Below, in pieces: positions 43,411 through 52,064 of a stretch of 64,000 nucleotides of DNA. The notes under the pieces are model-generated. The model was not told the origin of the DNA. It saw nothing but the letters and a program-made list of their open reading frames with translations, and made no database searches. The stretch is taken from assembly GCF_011045195.1 (NCBI RefSeq), contig NZ_CP049199.1, forward strand, positions 3,720,001-3,784,000, given 5' to 3'. Numbering within the stretch: position 1 is the stretch's first letter; every line of letters starts with the position of its first letter. This stretch comes from Caulobacter soli (lineage in GTDB: Bacteria; Pseudomonadota; Alphaproteobacteria; Caulobacterales; Caulobacteraceae). The position numbers were made by a program, and so were the translations under genes.

Positions 43411-44011
43411 TCGCCGCTCGCATCAGCTCCGCGACCGGATGATCACCCAGCGCGGCGACCACCCCGGCGCGCTCGGCCTCGGCCTTGTTCTGACCCAGCT
43501 TGAAGGTCCCCTCCAGCCGCTCGACGCTCAGCCGGCAGCCAATGATGCCGCGCATCATGGCCTCGAAGCGGCCCGGGCTCATCTTGTCGCGGGTCCAAGG
43601 CGCCTTGGGCAGGAGGCGCGCCTCTTCCTGGGCCGACAGGTCGTCGAGCAGGGCGACGAACTCCGCGTCGCTGAGCGGCGCGACCAGGCCCTCGGCCTCG
43701 GCCGAGACGTAGTTCCAGGTCGGGACCTGATCTTCGCTGCCGTACCAGTCGGGGCTGACATAGGCGTCCTGGCCGGTCGCCAGGGCCACGGCGCGGAAGC
43801 CCTGAACCACGAACGGCGCCAGGGCGTTGCCGCGCGACAGATGGAAGTCCAGCACGATCTCGCCGAAGTCCAGTTCGCGGATCACTACCGGGGCCTGGGC
43901 CACGAAGGGCCGGCCGCCTACAGCGCCCGCCAGGGTCACGAACGGATGGGCGGCGATGAAGGCCAGCAACGTCACGCGATCATGGACGTGGAACGGCTTG
44001 GCCGGATGCAT
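43400..44011 (-). CDS. PaiB-like FMN-binding protein
   Basis: This 203-residue protein is of the PaiB/FMN-binding negative transcriptional regulator family, a split-barrel flavin binder. Motifs are MHPAKPFHVHDRVTLLAFIA, FVAQAPVVIRELDFGEIVLD, SPDWYGSEDQVPTWNYVSAE (the conserved P-T-W-N-Y) and KAPWTRDKMSPGRFEAMMRG. In Bacillus, PaiB affects sporulation and protease genes; here its role is unknown. Its ATG overlaps the amidase stop by one base (TGATG). Confidence 0.88.
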   Translation of the reverse strand: MHPAKPFHVHDRVTLLAFIAAHPFVTLAGAVGGRPFVAQAPVVIRELDFGEIVLDFHLSRGNALAPFVVQGFRAVALATGQDAYVSPDWYGSEDQVPTWNYVSAEAEGLVAPLSDAEFVALLDDLSAQEEARLLPKAPWTRDKMSPGRFEAMMRGIIGCRLSVERLEGTFKLGQNKAEAERAGVVAALGDHPVAELMRAAIRD

Positions 44012-44736
44012 CAGCTCGCCGCCCGCAGCAGGGCCACCAGGCGCGCGCGGGTCTCGCCGTCGGCGACGCCGTCGAAGCGGGTCTGCAACCAGTGGCGCTG
44101 GAAGGCGGCGACCACGGTCTCGGTCCACTCGTCGTACTGGCCCGACGGCGCGCAGTTGTAGCCCAGGCGGGTCAGGCCGGCCTGCAGGGCGAAGACGCCA
44201 GTCCCCTCCTCGCCCCGGCCCAGCGGCGCGCCGGGCGACGGCGGCGGCTCGACCCACAGGCCGTGGCCGGCGTCGGCCAGGCGCTTCCACGGGAACAGTT
44301 CGCCCGGATCGATCTTGCGGCCGGGCGCGATGTCGGAATGGCCGATGATCATGTCGTCGTCGATCATCCAGCGCGTGCGGATGTCGGCCAGCAGGTTGAT
44401 GACGGCGGCGATCTGGGCGTCGGGAAAGGCGCGATAGCCGAACTCGTGGCCGGGATTGACGATCTCGATGCCGATCGAGGCCGAGTTGATGTCCTTGACG
44501 CCCTTCCAGAACGCGGCCCCGGCATGCCAGGCGCGACGCTCCTCGGGCACCAGGCGGAAGACCCGGCCGTCTTCCTCGACCAGATAATGGGCCGAGACCT
44601 TGGCCTCGGGGTCGCACAGCCGCGCCAGGGCCGCCTCGCCGGTCTCCATGCCGGTGTAGTGCAGGATGACGCAGTCGGGCACGGCCTTGCGCGCGTCGAA
44701 GTTCGGCGACGGAGCGTCGATCACGGGCGGCGTCAT
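44011..44736 (-). CDS. N-acetylmuramoyl-L-alanine amidase (AmiD-like) with peptidoglycan-binding domain
   Basis: This amidase_2 domain enzyme cleaves the MurNAc-L-Ala bond of peptidoglycan fragments. The 241-residue product has zinc-site residues His26 in VILHYTG, SAHYLVEEDGRVFRLVPEER, and the second His and Asp in IIGHSDIAPGRKIDPGELFP. The C-terminus (VFALQAGLTRLGYNCAPSGQ) is a PGBD-like domain. No signal peptide is seen, so it may act in the cytoplasm like AmpD or need another route out. It overlaps the transporter stop by 4 bases. Confidence 0.9.
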   Translation of the reverse strand: MTPPVIDAPSPNFDARKAVPDCVILHYTGMETGEAALARLCDPEAKVSAHYLVEEDGRVFRLVPEERRAWHAGAAFWKGVKDINSASIGIEIVNPGHEFGYRAFPDAQIAAVINLLADIRTRWMIDDDMIIGHSDIAPGRKIDPGELFPWKRLADAGHGLWVEPPPSPGAPLGRGEEGTGVFALQAGLTRLGYNCAPSGQYDEWTETVVAAFQRHWLQTRFDGVADGETRARLVALLRAAS

Positions 44737-45626
44737 TGGAAGCGGTTCCTCGTCAGCATCAGCAGCGGCGTCACCTGGTTCTTGCGCAAGGCGATGATCA
44801 GCACCCCCACTAGCGCGAGCAGCGTGCCGATTCCCATCCGCACGTCGAAATGATCGTGCGTGATCAACACGCCCAGGCCAATGGTCATCAGCGGAGTCAT
44901 CAGGGTGAGCGGCGCGATCAGGTTGGCGTCATGGCGCTGGATCAGGCCGTAATAGGACGTGTGGGCCACGACCGAAACCACCAGGGCCGAGAACACCACC
45001 GCCGCCACGAACGGCCAGCCGGCGTGGACCGCTAGGCCGAAGCCGCCCGGCTCGAACAGGCCGCTCAGCGCCGCCAGGGGCGCGACCGCCGTGAACCCGA
45101 CCCAGGCCTGGAGCTGCAGCGGCCTGACCCCTTCGATCTGCTTCATCATCACCGCGCCCAGCGAGCCGGTGAAGGCCGACCCGACGATGAACCACAGGCC
45201 CGGCGACAGCTGCAGCCCGTGCGGGTTCCACATCACCACCACCGCGCCTGACAGGGTCAGCACGATGCCCAGGCCGCGCCGCCAGCGAACCTTCTCGCCC
45301 AGCAGCAGCACCGACAGGATCGTCGTGAATGGCACGGCCAGTTGGACGACCACCGCGGCGGTCGAGGGCGAAGCGGTCTTGAAGCCCATGAACAGCAGGG
45401 CGAAGTTGCCCAGCCCCAACAGCAGCCCCACCACGACGATCCGCCAAGCCGGGCGCGGCGCGGGCAGCAGCCACGGCAGGGTCACGGCCGCGACGATGGC
45501 GAACCGCACCGCCGCGTAGAACAGCGGCGGCACGCCCCAGTGAGCGACCACGATCTTGGAAACGATGTTGTTGCAGGCCCAGACCAGGCAGACCAGGACC
45601 AGCACGCCGAAGTCGCGCAGAGACAT
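44733..45626 (-). CDS. EamA-family (DMT) transporter
   Basis: This 297-residue membrane protein has ten hydrophobic segments in two EamA halves, with LVLVCLVWACNNIVSKIVVA at the N-terminus and LLLGEKVRWRRGLGIVLTLS (a conserved loop) in the first half. It is likely an exporter of amino acids or other small metabolites. ATG 45626 aligns with family starts; a longer in-frame start at 45686 is possible. It leads the operon with the amidase and PaiB genes. Confidence 0.87.
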   Translation of the reverse strand: MSLRDFGVLVLVCLVWACNNIVSKIVVAHWGVPPLFYAAVRFAIVAAVTLPWLLPAPRPAWRIVVVGLLLGLGNFALLFMGFKTASPSTAAVVVQLAVPFTTILSVLLLGEKVRWRRGLGIVLTLSGAVVVMWNPHGLQLSPGLWFIVGSAFTGSLGAVMMKQIEGVRPLQLQAWVGFTAVAPLAALSGLFEPGGFGLAVHAGWPFVAAVVFSALVVSVVAHTSYYGLIQRHDANLIAPLTLMTPLMTIGLGVLITHDHFDVRMGIGTLLALVGVLIIALRKNQVTPLLMLTRNRFQ

Positions 45627-45710
45627 GGGAACGACCGATACGCGGGGCCGGTGAAGGTTTGCAATCAAAACCGAAGACCCGTTCACGACGCCGCGGTTGA
45701 CGGATCGTCT

Positions 45711-45722
45711 AAACGGTCGTTT
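45711..45722. promoter_or_regulatory. TetR-like palindrome upstream of the flavin monooxygenase
   Basis: AAACG-GT-CGTTT is a 5-bp perfect dyad 70 bases before the ATG. Such AAACGNNCGTTT boxes are common for TetR-family repressors of monooxygenase genes. No TetR gene is next to it here. Confidence 0.4.
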
Positions 45723-45791
45723 GCTGGTGATCAGCGTTCACATACATAAGCGTCCGGACCACCGGACCGGGTGAACCAGGGTGGAAGCACG

Positions 45792-47273
45792 ATGGCCATC
45801 GAGCATTTCGACGTACTGATCGTGGGCGCGGGCCTGTCGGGCATCGGCGCGGCCTACCACCTCAAGCGCGACTGCCCGAAGAAGACCTACGCCATTCTCG
45901 AGGCCCGGGCGGCGATCGGCGGCACCTGGGACCTGTTCCGCTATCCGGGCATCCGATCCGACAGCGACATGTACACCCTGGGCTACGCCTTCAAGCCTTG
46001 GCGCGAGGCGAAAGCCATCGCCGACGGCCCCTCGATCCTCAACTACGTTCGCGAGACCGCCGCCGAGCACGGCATCGACCGGAACATCCGCTACGGCCAC
46101 AAGGTCCGGCGCGCCAGCTGGTCGTCGGAGACCGCGACCTGGACCGTCGAGGCCGAGCACGACGGCAAGACCGTCAAGGTCACCTGCAATTTCCTGTCGA
46201 TGTGCAGCGGCTACTACAATTACGAGGCCGGCTACACGCCCGACTTCCCGGGGATCGAGCGGTTCAAGGGCCGGATCGTCCACCCCCAGCTCTGGCCCGA
46301 GGACCTGGACTACGCCGGCAAGACGGTGGTGGTGATCGGCAGCGGCGCGACCGCCGTGACCCTGGCGCCGGAAATGGCCAAAACCGCCGGCCACGTCACC
46401 ATGCTGCAGCGCTCGCCGACCTATGTTGTCTCGCGGCCGGCCGAGGACGGGGTCGCCAACTGGCTGCGCGCCAAGCTGCCGGGCAAGCTGGCCTACGACA
46501 TCACCCGCGCCAAGAACGTGCTGTTCCAGATGCTGTTCTTCAACATCGCCCGCAAGAAGCCGGAGAAGACCAAGGAGCGGCTGCTGGGCCTGGTGCGCGA
46601 CCACCTGGGGCCCGACTACGACATCGAGACCCACTTCACGCCGCGCTACAATCCCTGGGACCAGCGGCTGTGCCTGGTGCCGGACGCCGACCTGTTCGCC
46701 TCGATCAAGGCGGGCAAGACCTCGGTGGTCACCGACCATATCGAGACCTTCACCGAGACCGGCCTGAAGCTGACCTCGGGCCAAAGCCTGGACGCCGACA
46801 TCATCGTCACCGCCACGGGGCTGCGCATGCAGCTGCTGGGCGAGATGGAGGTGCTGGTCGACGGGCGGAAGATCGCGCCGCACGAGACCACCAGCTACAA
46901 GGGCATGATGTTCAGCGACGTGCCGAACCTGTCCTCGACCTTCGGCTACACCAACGCCAGCTGGACCCTGAAGGCCGACCTGACGGCCGAATACATGTGC
47001 CGCCTGCTCAACTACATGGACCGCACGGGCACGCGGATCTGCACGCCGCGCCTGCCCGAAGGCGAGATGGAGATCGAGCCGTGGCTGGATTTCTCGTCCG
47101 GCTACGTCCAGCGCGCCCTGAAGATCCTGCCGCGGCAAGGCGCCAAGACGCCGTGGAAGGTGCACCAGAACTACGCCAAGGACCTGGTGGCCCTGCGCTA
47201 CGGCAAGGTCGACGACGGGGTGATGGAGTTTTCGAAGGTCAAGGCGGTGACCAAGGCGAAAGTCGCGGCTTAG
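45792..47273 (+). CDS. FAD-dependent monooxygenase (Baeyer-Villiger type)
   Basis: The 493-residue product has the FAD Rossmann motif GAGLSGIGAAYHL near residue 12, the GGTWDLFRYPGIRSDSDMYT segment that is the class B flavin monooxygenase signature, and the NADPH motif VVIGSGATAVTLA. It most resembles bacterial Baeyer-Villiger-type or K+-transport-type flavoproteins. These oxidise ketones or sulfides, so a detoxification or catabolic role is likely, substrate unknown. It starts at ATG 45792 and is convergent with the gene at 47278. Confidence 0.88.
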   Translation: MAIEHFDVLIVGAGLSGIGAAYHLKRDCPKKTYAILEARAAIGGTWDLFRYPGIRSDSDMYTLGYAFKPWREAKAIADGPSILNYVRETAAEHGIDRNIRYGHKVRRASWSSETATWTVEAEHDGKTVKVTCNFLSMCSGYYNYEAGYTPDFPGIERFKGRIVHPQLWPEDLDYAGKTVVVIGSGATAVTLAPEMAKTAGHVTMLQRSPTYVVSRPAEDGVANWLRAKLPGKLAYDITRAKNVLFQMLFFNIARKKPEKTKERLLGLVRDHLGPDYDIETHFTPRYNPWDQRLCLVPDADLFASIKAGKTSVVTDHIETFTETGLKLTSGQSLDADIIVTATGLRMQLLGEMEVLVDGRKIAPHETTSYKGMMFSDVPNLSSTFGYTNASWTLKADLTAEYMCRLLNYMDRTGTRICTPRLPEGEMEIEPWLDFSSGYVQRALKILPRQGAKTPWKVHQNYAKDLVALRYGKVDDGVMEFSKVKAVTKAKVAA

Positions 47274-47277
47274 CGAC

Positions 47278-47928
47278 CTAGTCCTCGTCGAACCCCTCGT
47301 CCTCATCATCAACCGGCGCGGCCTTCACCGCCGCCCCGCCCTTGCGTTTCACGAAGCGCAGCGCCGTGTGCGTCTTCGAGAACGCGCAGACCTTCGTGTC
47401 GACCAGCCCCCGCTCCCGCGCCGCGCCCAGGATCTCGGCGTCCTTCAGCGGCGCGCCCTTGCCCTTCTGGGCGACGATCCAGATCGCGCCCTTGGCCGCC
47501 AGCCCGCCGGCCAGGTCTTCGAGCTGGTCGAAATCGGCCAGGTCCTCGACGCCCAGGAATAGCAGGTCGATGTCCTCATAAGCCTCGACCGGCTCCACGC
47601 GGTTCGACAGCTCGTCCAGGAACTCTGGATCGTCGATCCCCTCGACCACCACCGTCTGGCCCGCCTTGACGCCCAGCTTGTCCAGCCGGCCCGGCGGGTT
47701 CTGGATGGCGTGCAGCCACTTGGCCGCCTCGCCGGGTTCGAGGGTGAAGCGGGTGCCGTCGGTCAGCACCAGGTCGGCGCCCTCGACCTTCAGGTCGCGC
47801 AGGGCATGGCCCTGATAGATGCCGCGCACCGCCCCGCGGAAGATCAGCTTGGGTGGCTCCCACAACAGCTTGCCGTCGCTCTCGCCGTCCGACAGCTGCC
47901 CCCAGACGCCCTTGGCCTCCTTGCCCAT
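47278..47928 (-). CDS. DUF3052-like protein with N-terminal extension
   Basis: This 216-residue acidic protein has a DUF3052-like second half: LDKLGVKAGQTVVVEGIDD, AKGAIWIVAQKGKGAP, and GLVDTKVCAFSKTHTALRFV. The first 85 residues (MGKEAKGVWGQLSDGESDGK, HALRDLKVEGADLVLTDGTR) have no match I know, and the last 15 are Asp/Glu-rich. It is 3 bases downstream of the enoyl-CoA hydratase gene and so co-transcribed with it. Function unknown. Confidence 0.7.
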   Translation of the reverse strand: MGKEAKGVWGQLSDGESDGKLLWEPPKLIFRGAVRGIYQGHALRDLKVEGADLVLTDGTRFTLEPGEAAKWLHAIQNPPGRLDKLGVKAGQTVVVEGIDDPEFLDELSNRVEPVEAYEDIDLLFLGVEDLADFDQLEDLAGGLAAKGAIWIVAQKGKGAPLKDAEILGAARERGLVDTKVCAFSKTHTALRFVKRKGGAAVKAAPVDDEDEGFDED

Positions 47929-47931
47929 GAC

Positions 47932-48741
47932 CTAAGCGCCCTTGAACGTCGGCTGACGCTTCTCGAGGATGGCGTCGACGCCTTCCATGTGATCCTCGGT
48001 GTGGTGGGCAATGGCCTGGGCCGCCGCGCTCATCTCCATCAGCGTGTCGTAGCTGGAGGTCTGGCCGTGCTTGAGCAGGCTCTTGGCCATGCGCAGGGCG
48101 TGGGGCGGCTGCTGGGCGATGCGGTTGGCCAAGGCCAGGGCCTCGTCCATCAGGGCGTCGGCCGGCACGGCCTTGCTGATCAGACCCCAGGCCTCGGCCT
48201 TGGCCGCGTCGATGACGTCGCCGGTGAACAGCAGCTCGGCGGCGCGGCTCATGCCGATGGTGCGCGGCATCAGCCACGCCCCGCCGTCGCCGGGGATCAG
48301 GCCCAGCTTCAGGAAGGTGACGCCGAACTTGGCGGTGTCGGCGGCGATGCGGATATCGGTCATGCAGGCCACGTCGCAGCCCAAGCCGATGGCCGCGCCG
48401 TTAACCGCCGCGATGGACGGGACCTCCAGGCCGTAGATGGCCCGCACCACGCGGTGGATGTTCTTGCGGTAACCGTCGCGCACCTTGACGCCGTTGCCGC
48501 CGAACGCCCCTTCGCGGGCCTTCATCGCCTTGACGTCGCCGCCGGCCGAGAAGGCCCGGCCCGCGCCGGTCAGGATCACGCAGCGGATGTCCTGGTCGTC
48601 GTTGATCGCCTCGCAGGCGGCCGCCACCTGGTCGCCGTCGCCCGGCGCGCCCAGGGCGTTCAGGGCGTTGGGCCGGTTGAGGGTGAGGATGGCGACGTGG
48701 CCGCGCTTCTCGGTCAGGATCAGGGGGGCGTCTTGCGACAT
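47932..48741 (-). CDS. Enoyl-CoA hydratase/isomerase family protein
   Basis: This 269-residue crotonase-fold protein has VAILTLNRPNALNALGAPG, the oxyanion-hole motif RAFSAGGDVKAMKA, VNGAAIGLGCDVACMTDIRI (second oxyanion Gly), and the Asp/Glu region GLIPGDGGAWLMPRTIGM. Acts on an acyl-CoA, perhaps in fatty-acid or branched-chain breakdown. ATG 48741 is used; upstream in-frame codons are not conserved. It leads the operon with the DUF3052-like gene. Confidence 0.9.
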   Translation of the reverse strand: MSQDAPLILTEKRGHVAILTLNRPNALNALGAPGDGDQVAAACEAINDDQDIRCVILTGAGRAFSAGGDVKAMKAREGAFGGNGVKVRDGYRKNIHRVVRAIYGLEVPSIAAVNGAAIGLGCDVACMTDIRIAADTAKFGVTFLKLGLIPGDGGAWLMPRTIGMSRAAELLFTGDVIDAAKAEAWGLISKAVPADALMDEALALANRIAQQPPHALRMAKSLLKHGQTSSYDTLMEMSAAAQAIAHHTEDHMEGVDAILEKRQPTFKGA

Positions 48742-49052
48742 GCGGCGGGCTCCTGCTGTTTTGATCTGCATAGCGCAAATCGGCCAGGGAGAGGCAAGAG
48801 ACCGACGCTCGACGGACCGCGTTCTATAAACTAAGGTAAAACCCTGACTTCGTCCCAGATAGACAAGACCCTGCGCTTCCTATTGTGATCACACACAACA
48901 CCTGGAAGAACTTGTGCGATGATAACAAGACGCAACAGCGGCCCTGCGACATTTTAGACAAGCTGAACCGTAAAAAGCGTTAGCGCAGAAGAGAATCATA
49001 GGCTTCTACTAACCCCAGGGACGATTTTGAAAAGCGGTGGCGTGCAGTGCTC
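48742..49052. other. Intergenic region between enoyl-CoA hydratase and a response regulator gene
   Basis: This 311-base divergent gap is AT-richer than its flanks. It contains the perfect palindrome TGTGATCACA (48884-48893), which resembles a CRP/FNR-type half or a small operator. No promoter could be placed with confidence for either gene. Confidence 0.5.
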
Positions 49053-49406
49053 ATGTCCCACAGACATGCTTTGATCATCGAGGATGAGATCCTCATCGCT
49101 ATGGAAGTCGAGGCCCTGCTCGGTGAGCAAGGATTCGATAGTTTCGACATAGCGGAAAGCCCTCAGGAAGCGCTCGACTGCGCCCTGAAGCGGCCGCCCG
49201 ATCTGATCACCGCGGACTATCGCATCATCGGCGGCACGGGCGTGGAAGCGGTCACCGCGATCCTGGCCCGGCTGGGACCGATCCCGGTGGTCTATGTGAC
49301 CGGCAACGCCGACCAGCTGGGCGCCCGCACGCGCGCCGTGGTTGACAAGCCGATCTCGCCCCATCGCCTGGCCGAGGCCTGCGCCATCGTCCAGGCCGGC
49401 GCCTAG
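49053..49406 (+). CDS. Single-domain response regulator (receiver only)
   Basis: This 117-residue CheY-like receiver has the acid pair E10-D11 (IIEDE), the phospho-acceptor Asp55 in LITADYRIIGGTG, Thr84 in VVYVTGNAD and Lys99 in VVDKPI. There is no output domain, so it must signal by protein contact, for instance in a phosphorelay. The ATG at 49053 is preferred to GTG 49047. No kinase gene lies next to it; the nearest is the hybrid kinase at 58791. Confidence 0.9.
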   Translation: MSHRHALIIEDEILIAMEVEALLGEQGFDSFDIAESPQEALDCALKRPPDLITADYRIIGGTGVEAVTAILARLGPIPVVYVTGNADQLGARTRAVVDKPISPHRLAEACAIVQAGA

Positions 49407-49457
49407 GCTTTCGGTTACGACACCCGCTATGCTGGCGGCCCTGCAAGGGAGCCGTCC

Positions 49458-50069
49458 ATGATCGTCGACAGCCTGGAAGCGCTCGAAGCCCTGTACACGC
49501 CGGCTCCGGTCCCGGCCTCGACCGTCAAGGTCACCGACCGGATCACGCCGCACTATCGCGCCCTGATCGAGGCCTCGCCGTTCCTGGTCCTGGCCACCGT
49601 CGGCCCCGAGGGCCTGGACTGCAGCCCGCGCGGCGACCAGCCCGGCTTCGTCCGCATCCAGGACGAGCGCATGCTGATCCTGCCCGACCGGCGCGGCAAC
49701 AACCGCATCGACAGCCTGCGCAACGTGGTCCGCGATCCGCGCGTGGCGCTGATGTTCCTGATTCCGGGCTCGGGCACGACTTTCCGGGTCAACGGCCGGG
49801 CGGTGGTCAGCGCCGATCCCGACCTGCTGGAGAGCTTCGCGGTCGACGGCAAGGCGCCGCGCACCTGCCTGGTGGTCACCGTGGTGGAGGCCTATTTCCA
49901 GTGCGCCCGCGCCATCGTCCGCTCGGGCCTGTGGAACGCCGAAAGCCAGGTCGATCCCCGATCCTTGCCCACGCCCGGCGCCATGCTGGCGGCGATGAGC
50001 CAGAACACGGTCGGCGGCGAGAGCTACGACAAGGCCTGGCCGGAACGGGCGGCGGCCTCGCTCTGGTGA
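49458..50069 (+). CDS. Pyridoxamine 5'-phosphate oxidase-like FMN-binding protein
   Basis: This 203-residue PNPOx-like split-barrel protein has VTDRITPHYRALIEASPFLV, ATVGPEGLDCSPRGDQPGFV, LPDRRGNNRIDSLRNVVRDP and CARAIVRSGLWNAE. It is of the MSMEG_1061 type: FMN or F420 binding, possibly a flavin-dependent reductase. It follows the receiver gene by 51 bases on the same strand. The physiological substrate is unknown. Confidence 0.85.
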   Translation: MIVDSLEALEALYTPAPVPASTVKVTDRITPHYRALIEASPFLVLATVGPEGLDCSPRGDQPGFVRIQDERMLILPDRRGNNRIDSLRNVVRDPRVALMFLIPGSGTTFRVNGRAVVSADPDLLESFAVDGKAPRTCLVVTVVEAYFQCARAIVRSGLWNAESQVDPRSLPTPGAMLAAMSQNTVGGESYDKAWPERAAASLW

Positions 50070-50073
50070 GCAA

Positions 50074-51903
50074 CTAGGCCTTCCCGGTCGCCACGTAGCG
50101 GTCGATCACCTCGCCCAGCACGGTCAGCGGCACGCCGCCGGTCGAGACCACCGCGTCGTTGAAGTCGCGCAAGTCGAACTTTCCGCCCATCCTGGCCTTG
50201 GCCGTCTCGCGCAGGCGGACGATCTCGGTGTGACCCACCTTGTAGCCGCAGGCCTGGCCGGGATTGGCGCAATAACGGTCGACCTCGCTGGTCATGGCCG
50301 GCCGCGCCCGGCCGGTGGTGGTCACCAGATAGTCGATGGCCTGTTCACGGGTCCAGCGCTTGTGGTGCAGGCCGGTGTCGACCACCAGCCGCGCGGCGCG
50401 GAACTGCTGGGCCTGCAGATAGCCCAGTTGGCCCAGGGGATCGCCGTCGTAGAAACCACCCTCGTCGGCCAGTTGTTCGGCATACAGCGCCCAGCCTTCG
50501 ACGAAGGCGTTGAAGCCCATCAGCGAGCTGATCAGCGGGATCTGGCTGGACCGCTCGGCCAGGTACGCGCCCTGCCAGGCGTGGCCGGGAATGGCCTCGT
50601 GCGTGGTCAGGGTCGGCAGGGTGAACTTCGGCCAGTTCCCGATGTCCTGCAGGTTGATGTAGTAGATCGCCGGCCGCGAGCCATCCAGGGCCGCGAAGTT
50701 CATGTAGCCCTGCGGCGCGCCGGCCTGGATCTCCTTGGGCACGGCCTTGACCCGCACGTCGGCCTTCAGCCCCAGGCGCGACAGCTTGGGCATCAGCAAC
50801 CGGATGGCGGCGATGCGATCGTTCAGATAGGCCAGAAGCTCGGCCCGGCCGGCGTCGGTGTCGGGATAGAGGTAGCGCGGATCCTTGGTCAGGGCCGTGA
50901 CGCGCTCGCCGACGCTGCCCTGGGTCAGGCCCTGGGCCTTGAGGATCGGGTCCATGCGGGCGGCGATGGCCTTGCCCTGCTCCAGGCCCATGGCGTGGAT
51001 GGCGTCGGCCGACAGGGTGGTGGTGGTGCCCACGCGCAGGGCCCAGGCGTAGTATTCGTCGCCCTTGGGCAGCTTCCAGACGCCGGCGTCGGCGGCGGCC
51101 TTGGCGCGCGCCGCCTTCAGGGCGGCCAGTTGCCGATCGAGCGCCGGGAACACCGCGCTGGCGACGATCTTGGTCTCGGACGCCGAGGGATCGGCCAGCC
51201 CCTTGGCCTTGGCCCGCTCGGCCAGCGAAGCGACCAGCTGGGTTTTCTCGGCGGGCTGGCCGCGCAGTTCGGTCAACTGGGCGATGGCGGTGTCGAGGAT
51301 GAAGGCCGGCGGGATCACTCCGGCCGCCGCGTCCTCGCCGATCCGCGCGGTTTCCTGGTCCAGCACCCGGGCGAAGGCGTCGGTGCGGGCCAGATAGGCC
51401 TCGACGTCGGCGTCGGTTTCGATGGCGTGCTGCGAGTTGAGGAATTCGGGAACCTGCGAAACCGCGCCGCTCTGCTGGGTCACCACATAAGGGTTGCCGC
51501 CGTCGACGCCGTACGAGAAGGCCCCGCCCTCGACCGTCAGGGTCTGGGCGGCCAGCACCGTGTCGTGGATCGTCAGGTCGTGGGGATTCAGGCTCTTGGG
51601 ATCGATGGCCGACAGGCGCTTCACGCGATCGGCGCTGGCGGCGACCTGGGCCCGGCGGTCGGCGGTCGAAGCGCCCGACAACTTCGACTTCAGCCCGGCC
51701 CGCGCGCCCTTGTCCAGGCCCAGATAGGTGGCGGTCTCTGGCGAGTCGGTCAGCATCTTGTCGACGAAGACGTCCAGCAGGGCGGCCAGCTTCGGGTCGG
51801 CGACGGGCCCGGTCGCGGCGGGCGCGGCGAAGGCGGCCGCGAAGGGCGCCAGCCCGGCGGCGGCCGTGCTGGTCGCCAGGAGGTGACGGCGGGTGATGGT
51901 CAT
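50074..51903 (-). CDS. DUF885-family Tat-exported metallopeptidase-like protein
   Basis: The 609-residue product has a twin-arginine signal peptide (TITRRHLLATSTAAAGLAPF), so it is likely periplasmic. DUF885 proteins look like zinc carboxypeptidases. The motif THEAIPGHAWQ gives the HExxxxH zinc-ligand pattern, with a downstream Glu in FVEGWALYAEQL. ATG 51903 fits the signal peptide. It is convergent with the PNPOx-like gene, 4 bases apart. Substrate unknown. Confidence 0.87.
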   Translation of the reverse strand: MTITRRHLLATSTAAAGLAPFAAAFAAPAATGPVADPKLAALLDVFVDKMLTDSPETATYLGLDKGARAGLKSKLSGASTADRRAQVAASADRVKRLSAIDPKSLNPHDLTIHDTVLAAQTLTVEGGAFSYGVDGGNPYVVTQQSGAVSQVPEFLNSQHAIETDADVEAYLARTDAFARVLDQETARIGEDAAAGVIPPAFILDTAIAQLTELRGQPAEKTQLVASLAERAKAKGLADPSASETKIVASAVFPALDRQLAALKAARAKAAADAGVWKLPKGDEYYAWALRVGTTTTLSADAIHAMGLEQGKAIAARMDPILKAQGLTQGSVGERVTALTKDPRYLYPDTDAGRAELLAYLNDRIAAIRLLMPKLSRLGLKADVRVKAVPKEIQAGAPQGYMNFAALDGSRPAIYYINLQDIGNWPKFTLPTLTTHEAIPGHAWQGAYLAERSSQIPLISSLMGFNAFVEGWALYAEQLADEGGFYDGDPLGQLGYLQAQQFRAARLVVDTGLHHKRWTREQAIDYLVTTTGRARPAMTSEVDRYCANPGQACGYKVGHTEIVRLRETAKARMGGKFDLRDFNDAVVSTGGVPLTVLGEVIDRYVATGKA

Positions 51904-51993
51904 GGCGGAATTCCCCAGTCGCGGCGGTCCTCCCCGCGGCGAGAATTTCAGCAAATCACCTCAACCCGGCGCTGGGAATAGCCGAAACGAAAA

Positions 51994-52017
51994 CGGCCCC
52001 GCCGTGAGGCGGGGCCG
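51994..52017 (-). terminator. Terminator of dksA
   Basis: CGGCCCCGCC / GGCGGGGCCG is a perfect 10-bp stem with a 4-base loop. On the minus strand it is followed by TTTTCGTTTC, 48 bases after the dksA stop. Confidence 0.88.
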
Positions 52018-52064
52018 CTCGAAACACATTCAGCCAAGTTTGGCAGTCGAGGTCGGTGAAAACC

